Positions 59,887 through 64,000 of a stretch of 64,000 nucleotides of DNA are shown here, one piece after another. The notes below the pieces were generated by a model that saw only the letters and a list, made by a program, of their open reading frames with translations, ran no database searches and was not told the origin of the DNA. The DNA lies in contig NZ_CP011524.1 in NCBI RefSeq assembly GCF_004154955.1, positions 2,170,001 to 2,234,000 on the forward strand. Direction: 5' to 3'. The DNA is from Intestinimonas butyriciproducens. GTDB lineage: Bacteria > Bacillota > Clostridia > Oscillospirales > Oscillospiraceae. A program made the translations under genes and the position numbers. The number at the start of each line of letters is the position of its first letter. The first letter of the stretch is position 1.

Positions 59887-60708
59887 ATGGAGCTGGGCAT
59901 GTTCACCAGCGGCTACCAATACTACCCCCTGGAGCGGGCCTTCGCCGACGCCAGGCGTTTCGGATACGACTATATCGAACTCTGGGGCGGCCGGCCCCAC
60001 GCCTTCGCCCCCGACCTGGCCCGGGGAGAGCTTTCCGGCGTTCTGGCCCTCATCGAGCGCCATGAGATGCCCGTGCGGGTCTACACCCCCGAGCACAATG
60101 CCTATCCGTACAACTACATGCTGGGGAGTGAGCTCCAGCGCGCAGACGCCCTGGACTATCTGAAGCTCTGCCTCAACATGGGCAAAGCGCTGGGCGCGGA
60201 CCATACCCTCATCTCCACCGGACACGGCGGCTACACCGCCTCCCGCAGGGAGCTCCGCAGCCGTCTCGTCCGCTGCCTCCGGGAACTGGCGGATCACGCC
60301 GAGTCCATCGGCCACACCATTCTGCTGGAGGCCCTCACCCCCTATGAGACCAATGTCTGCACCACTGCCGGGGAGCTGTCCGAGACGCTGGAGACGGTGG
60401 ATTCTCCCGCTCTTATGGGTATGTGCGATGTGGTGCCCCCCTGGGTCATCCGGGAGCCCATCACGAACTATCTGGATCAGTTGGGCGGGCGGATGGCCCA
60501 CCTCCATCTGGTGGACGGCGATGGGAACAGCGACAGCCATCTGATCCCAGGCGACGGCTGCATCCCCCTGCCGGAGCTGCTGGAGGAGTTGGAGGTCAGG
60601 GGGTACCGGGGCAGGGCCACCATCGAGCTGGTGACATCCTACCGCAATGAGCCCTCCCTGTACGCCAAGCAGGCCCTCCAGCGCGTGCGGGCTCTGCTCC
60701 CCCATTAA
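59887..60708 (+). CDS. frlC: Fructoselysine 3-epimerase-like protein (FrlC-like)
   Basis: 273 aa from ATG at 59887 (AGGAGG ends 6 bp upstream; an ATG at 59881 is too close). TIM-barrel sugar isomerase. Strong local identity to E. coli FrlC: MFTSGYQ, YDYIELWGGRPHAFAPDL, YTPEHNAYPYNYMLG, LHLVDGDGNSDSHLIPGDG, IELVTSYRNEPSLYAKQAL. It interconverts fructoselysine and psicoselysine. Its presence predicts use of both epimers. Confidence 0.9.
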   Translation: MELGMFTSGYQYYPLERAFADARRFGYDYIELWGGRPHAFAPDLARGELSGVLALIERHEMPVRVYTPEHNAYPYNYMLGSELQRADALDYLKLCLNMGKALGADHTLISTGHGGYTASRRELRSRLVRCLRELADHAESIGHTILLEALTPYETNVCTTAGELSETLETVDSPALMGMCDVVPPWVIREPITNYLDQLGGRMAHLHLVDGDGNSDSHLIPGDGCIPLPELLEELEVRGYRGRATIELVTSYRNEPSLYAKQALQRVRALLPH

Positions 60709-60723
60709 GAAAGGGTGACGCCA

Positions 60724-61521
60724 ATGGACAAAGAAATCAAGCTGGCCGCCGTGGGCGACAACTGCATGGACGTCTACGACCGGACCGGGGAGGCCTACCC
60801 CGGCGGAAATCCTGTTAATGTGGCCGTCTATACCCTCCGGCTGGGGGGCAAAGCCTCCTACACCGGCGTGGTGGGTACAGACCAGTATGGGTCCCTCATG
60901 CGCGCCGCCGTGGCCTCCAAAGGTGTGGATGTCTCCCACCTCAAGACCGCTCCCGGGGTCACCGCCGTCTCCCATGTGGAGATCGCAAACGGCAATCGGG
61001 TCTTTGGCGACTACGAAGAGGGCGTCATGGCCGGGTTCCGCCTCACCCCGGAGGACATAGACTTTCTCTGTTCCCATGACCTGGTGGTGACCGGGCTGTG
61101 GGGCATGATCGCCGGAGACCTGCCCGCGCTCCGCGCCCGGGGCGTCCCGGTGGCCTTCGACTTCGCCGACAAGCGGACCGACCCCACCCTGGACCTGGCC
61201 ATCCCCTATGTGGACTACGCCTTTTTCTCTTACGACGGAGCCGACAGCGAAACTCTGCGGACCTTTCTCCGCTCTATGCAGGCCCGCGGGCCCAAGGTGG
61301 CGGTGGCCACGCGGGGCGAGGCGGGCAGCATGGCCTATGATGGTTCTCAGTTCTACGAGTACGGCATCGTCCCCTGCCGCGTCGTGGACACCATGGGGGC
61401 CGGGGACAGCTACATCGCCGGCTTTCTCTTTGGACTTCTGCGTGGAAAGAGCATCCCCGACTGCATGGCCCTGGGCGCCCAGAGCAGCAGTGTGACCCTT
61501 CAGTACAGTGGAGCGTGGTAA
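60724..61521 (+). CDS. frlD: Fructoselysine 6-kinase (FrlD-like, PfkB family)
   Basis: 265 aa from ATG at 60724 with AAAGGG upstream. PfkB fold: VGDNCMDVYDRTGEAYPGGN, NVAVYTLRLGG, RVFGDYEEGVMAGFRL, and the catalytic DTMGAGDSYIAGFLFGLLRG. The C-terminus SVTLQYSGAW matches KTIQYHGAW of E. coli FrlD. It phosphorylates C6 of fructoselysine with ATP. Last gene of the operon, followed by a very strong terminator. Confidence 0.92.
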   Translation: MDKEIKLAAVGDNCMDVYDRTGEAYPGGNPVNVAVYTLRLGGKASYTGVVGTDQYGSLMRAAVASKGVDVSHLKTAPGVTAVSHVEIANGNRVFGDYEEGVMAGFRLTPEDIDFLCSHDLVVTGLWGMIAGDLPALRARGVPVAFDFADKRTDPTLDLAIPYVDYAFFSYDGADSETLRTFLRSMQARGPKVAVATRGEAGSMAYDGSQFYEYGIVPCRVVDTMGAGDSYIAGFLFGLLRGKSIPDCMALGAQSSSVTLQYSGAW

Positions 61522-61573
61522 CGGGTTTCCGTCTCCACTCGTATCCGTTGTCACCCGGCGGAGCACGCTTCCC

Positions 61574-61625
61574 CACGAAAATACCGAGGCCGAGCCCAAA
61601 AGGGCTCGGCCTCGGTATTTTCGTG
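61574..61625. terminator. Bidirectional terminator with perfect 24-bp stem
   Basis: Arms 61574-61597 and 61602-61625 are exact complements, loop AAAA, with TATTTTCGTG-type ends. It lies between the convergent frlD and ABC ATPase genes and can serve both. Confidence 0.92.
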
Positions 61626-61650
61626 TATCTTGCCACAGGCCCCTGCGCGC

Positions 61651-62451
61651 TCATGAGAGCAGAATGCGGTCGTTGTCCAGATCCTTTCCCGCGCCGGCCC
61701 GGAAACGGGAGAGCAGGTCCTCCACGGTGAGCCCCTTCCTCTCCTCGCCCCCAATGTCCAGTACAATACGCCCCGCGTCCATCATCAGTGTGCGATTTCC
61801 CAGCTCCAGAGCGTTTTTCATATTATGGGTGACCATCAGGCAAGTGATGTTCTGCCGGGCCACGATATCCTTGGTGAGGGCCAGCACCTTCTCCGCCGTC
61901 CCGGGGTCCAGAGCCGCGGTGTGCTCATCCAAAAGGAGTAGCTTGGGCGGCACCATGGTGGCCATCAGCAGAGTGAGGGCCTGCCGCTGTCCGCCGGAGA
62001 GGAGCCCCACCGGCTGGCGCATCCGGTCCTCCAGCCCCATCCCCAGCAGGGAGAGCTGCTCCCGGAAAAAGGCCTTATCCTCCTTGTTCACCCGGCTGAA
62101 AAAGGCCCGCTGGTGCTTGGCGGCGCGGAGATAGGCCAGGGCAAGGTTCTCCTCAATGGTCATATGGGGGGCGGTCCCCTTCATGGGGTCCTGGAAGAGC
62201 CGTCCGATCTCCCGGCTGCGGCGGTATTCCGGCTGGAAAGTGATGTCCTCCCCATCCAGAACAATAGAGCCCGCATCGGCAAAGAAAACGCCGGAAATGG
62301 CGTTGAAGAGGGTGGATTTCCCCGCGCCGTTGGACCCCACGATGGTGATGAAATCTCCCCGTTCCAGGCGCAGATCCACATCGGTGAGGGCCTTTTTCTC
62401 ATTGACGGTGCCGGGGTTGAAGGTCTTGGAGACCCCGCTCAGCTTCAGCAT
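61651..62451 (-). CDS. ABC transporter ATP-binding protein (TrpZ/COG1101 type)
   Basis: 266 aa. Walker A VGSNGAGKST near residue 38, Q-loop RLFQDPMKGTAPHM, signature LLSGGQRQAL, Walker B LLLLDEHTAALDP, and THNMKNAL. The FQDPMKGTAP segment and the DEHTAALDP Walker B are typical of the transporter group that pairs with a BmpA/TrpX-like binding protein (COG2984) and a COG4120 permease. It overlaps the permease gene by 7 bp. Substrate unknown; tryptophan or other amino acid derivatives in the few studied cases. Confidence 0.92.
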   Translation of the reverse strand: MLKLSGVSKTFNPGTVNEKKALTDVDLRLERGDFITIVGSNGAGKSTLFNAISGVFFADAGSIVLDGEDITFQPEYRRSREIGRLFQDPMKGTAPHMTIEENLALAYLRAAKHQRAFFSRVNKEDKAFFREQLSLLGMGLEDRMRQPVGLLSGGQRQALTLLMATMVPPKLLLLDEHTAALDPGTAEKVLALTKDIVARQNITCLMVTHNMKNALELGNRTLMMDAGRIVLDIGGEERKGLTVEDLLSRFRAGAGKDLDNDRILLS

Positions 62452-63359
62452 GCGCCCCGCCTCCTCTCCGACAGCGCCGCCCGCTTGCGGCGCTGGAGCA
62501 GGAAATAGTCCTTCAGAGCCGGGGCGGCGATGGCCAGGGCCACAATGACAGCGGTGATGAGTTTGAGATAGGTGGTGACATTAAACTTCAGCGCCACGGC
62601 ATAAATGGCCCGGTAGATGAGGCTGCCCACCACCACGGCGACGACGCCCCGCAAGATCCCGCTCTTGCCCCGGGAGATCACGGACTGTCCGATGATGAGG
62701 CTTGCAAGCCCCAGCACCACCATGCCGGTGCCCAGGTTCATATCCGCACTCTTCTGATACTGGGCGATAAGAGCGCCGGAGAGGGCGGTCATGGCGTTGG
62801 CGAGGCACAGGCCCACCGTGATGGTAAAGACCGGGTTGATGGAGGAAGCGCGCACCATATCGGTGTTGTCCCCCGTAGCCCGGATGGACAGCCCCAGCCG
62901 GGTGCCCAGAAACAGCACCAGCAGCACGCAGACAGCCAGCACCACCACGGAGGCCACCAGCAGCTTGTGCCAGCTCCCCGCAAAGCCGGTCTCCTTGACC
63001 AGAGAAAAGATGGTGTCGCTTTTGTAGAGGTTCACATTGGCCGACCCCATGACCGTGAGATTCACGGAATAGAGCCCGAAGTTTGTGATGATGCCCGCCA
63101 GGATAGAGGGTACCCCCAGCTTGGTCTGGAGGAAGGCGGTGACAAAACCGGCGGCGGCCCCGGCCAGCATGGCCATGGGCAGAGCCAGAACAGGGTGGCC
63201 CATCAGGCAGACCGTGGCGGACACGGCGCAGCCCAGCGTAAAGGCGCCGTCGGTGGTGAGATCGGCGATATCCAGGATGGTGTAGCTCAAAAAGAGCGCC
63301 AGCGCCACCAGGGCGTAGATCACCCCGGCCTCCAGGGCCGTCTGTACAATGGTGAGCAT
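62445..63359 (-). CDS. ABC transporter permease (TrpY/COG4120 type)
   Basis: 304 aa with eight to nine hydrophobic spans. Family stretches: LSYTILDIADLTTDGAFTLG, GVPSILAGIITNFGLYSVNL, LSIRATGDNTDMVRASSIN and GMVVLGLASLIIGQSV, shared with branched-chain-type and TrpY permeases. Middle gene of a binding protein-permease-ATPase set. Confidence 0.92.
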   Translation of the reverse strand: MLTIVQTALEAGVIYALVALALFLSYTILDIADLTTDGAFTLGCAVSATVCLMGHPVLALPMAMLAGAAAGFVTAFLQTKLGVPSILAGIITNFGLYSVNLTVMGSANVNLYKSDTIFSLVKETGFAGSWHKLLVASVVVLAVCVLLVLFLGTRLGLSIRATGDNTDMVRASSINPVFTITVGLCLANAMTALSGALIAQYQKSADMNLGTGMVVLGLASLIIGQSVISRGKSGILRGVVAVVVGSLIYRAIYAVALKFNVTTYLKLITAVIVALAIAAPALKDYFLLQRRKRAALSERRRGAC

Positions 63360-63380
63360 GAGGGTCTTTCTCCTTTCACG

Positions 63381-63418
63381 CGGTCATACCCCTGCCGGGT
63401 CCGGCAGGGGTATGACCG
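63381..63418 (-). repeat. 18-bp inverted repeat between binding-protein and permease genes
   Basis: Arms CGGTCATACCCCTGCCGG and its exact complement around GT (63399-63400). No T-run. Intercistronic hairpins after a binding-protein gene often stabilise its mRNA and partly stop transcription, giving more binding protein than permease. Confidence 0.7.
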
Positions 63419-63435
63419 TCAGACATTCTCCCGTT

Positions 63436-64000
63436 TCAGTCCTCGGTGGTCTCCACCTCGCTGACGGTGGAGGCCATATCGCTGAACACGGCGTAATCGG
63501 CGCCCAGCGCGGCGGCGGTCTCGGTATTGACCGTGATGATGCCGCCGTCCATCACGTGGTACTCAGGCACCACGCCGGTCTGGAGTACCTCCAGCGCCAT
63601 ATCGGCGGTATAGGCTCCGAGCTCGGTGTAGTTGACGCCGCAGGTGGCAAATGCGCCGTTGCGGACGAAGGAATCGGCCCCGGTATAGTGGGGCACGTCC
63701 GCCTCAATGAAGGTCTCGGCAATGGTCAGCTCCACGGCCATCACGCTGTTGTCGGTGGGGGTAAAGACGGCGTCCGCCTCGCCTGCCAGGCTGGCCGCGG
63801 CGGCAATGATCTCATCCGGGTTGACACCGGTGCGCTCCACATAGGCGATTCCCTTGGCATCCAGGTATTCCTTGGCCTCGGCAATGGGCGTCTCGGAATT
63901 CGGCTCCGAGGGGGAGTACAGCAGGCCCACGGTCTGAATATCCGGGTCCTGGGCAAACATCATGTCCAGAATAAAGGCGGTGTTCAGAGCGTCGCTGGTG
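63436..64000 (-). CDS. ABC transporter substrate-binding protein, TrpX/COG2984 type (partial, N-terminus off the right edge)
   Basis: 188 codons of the C-terminal part are visible, beginning TSDALNTAFILDMMFAQDPD at the edge. Family sequence: VGLLYSPSEPNSETPIAEAKEYL, AVFTPTDNSVMAVELTIAE, VPHYTGADSFVRNGAFATCGVNYTELG. Type I periplasmic-binding fold. The signal peptide and start lie outside the window. It heads the transporter operon with the permease and ATPase downstream. Confidence 0.9.
   Translation of the reverse strand, partial: TSDALNTAFILDMMFAQDPDIQTVGLLYSPSEPNSETPIAEAKEYLDAKGIAYVERTGVNPDEIIAAAASLAGEADAVFTPTDNSVMAVELTIAETFIEADVPHYTGADSFVRNGAFATCGVNYTELGAYTADMALEVLQTGVVPEYHVMDGGIITVNTETAAALGADYAVFSDMASTVSEVETTED

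Noticed and set aside
57367-61599. A 1410-codon uninterrupted reading frame on the minus strand
   Set aside because: It lies exactly antisense to five well-identified genes (end of the PotC-like gene, binding protein, frlB, frlC, frlD). Its product is Gly/His/Val-rich without domains, and it arises because GC-biased third positions remove stops from the opposite strand.

Overview
The window looks like chromosomal DNA of a GC-rich, endospore-forming clostridial gut anaerobe. I infer an Oscillospiraceae member close to Intestinimonas, Flavonifractor or Lawsonibacter; no 16S gene is present to confirm this. The evidence is sporulation genes (yqfC, yqfD, ylbJ), a [FeFe] hydrogenase, the complete anaerobic lysine-fermentation gene set with its adenosylcobalamin-enzyme reactivase, and a fructoselysine operon. 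The last two together are the known hallmark of Intestinimonas, which makes butyrate from lysine and from the Amadori product fructoselysine. I see no rRNA, tRNA, CRISPR array, prophage or intact insertion sequence.

Layout. 0-21 kb is mostly housekeeping on the minus strand: the start of the cell-division cluster (mraZ-rsmH-ftsL, running off the left edge), coaD-rsmD, uvrC, VanW-like and EcsC-like genes, HPr, mutS2, and the conserved block yqfC-yqfD-phoH-(GIY-YIG)-ybeY-era-yqzL-recO. A MarR-TauE pair, a YgjP-like metallopeptidase and a DUF2804 gene follow. 21-28.3 kb is accessory: ylbJ, a GNAT and AraC/GyrI pair in AT-richer DNA, a secreted coiled-coil protein with an Asp-rich tail, and a strongly AT-rich scar at about 27.0-28.3 kb holding decayed genes.

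28.3-40.1 kb holds a [FeFe] hydrogenase, a cyclase-family hydrolase and the lysine-fermentation island. A strong promoter and a lysine-riboswitch-type leader with two tandem terminators precede kal-kce-kdd-kamA-kamD-kamE. kamB-kamC, the aminomutase reactivase, sit just upstream under their own promoter. A MocR-type regulator is divergent from kamB.

40.3-53 kb is mixed: an XRE regulator, a PRK06851-type ATPase, an MBOAT/AlgX-like O-acylation pair, a FadR-type regulator, a small Cys/Trp-rich protein, pepT, an alpha/beta hydrolase, lipoproteins, a membrane metalloprotease-like protein and luxS.

53-61.6 kb holds two overlapping GntR/UTRA regulators divergent from a seven-gene operon: a PotABCD-type ABC importer, then frlB-, frlC- and frlD-like genes. 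The model is import of fructoselysine by the Pot-type system, phosphorylation by FrlD, and cleavage by FrlB to glucose 6-phosphate plus lysine; FrlC would bring in the psicoselysine epimer. The lysine can then enter the Kam pathway 15-20 kb away. Convergent to this operon, at the right edge, is a TrpXYZ-type ABC transporter whose binding-protein gene runs off the window.
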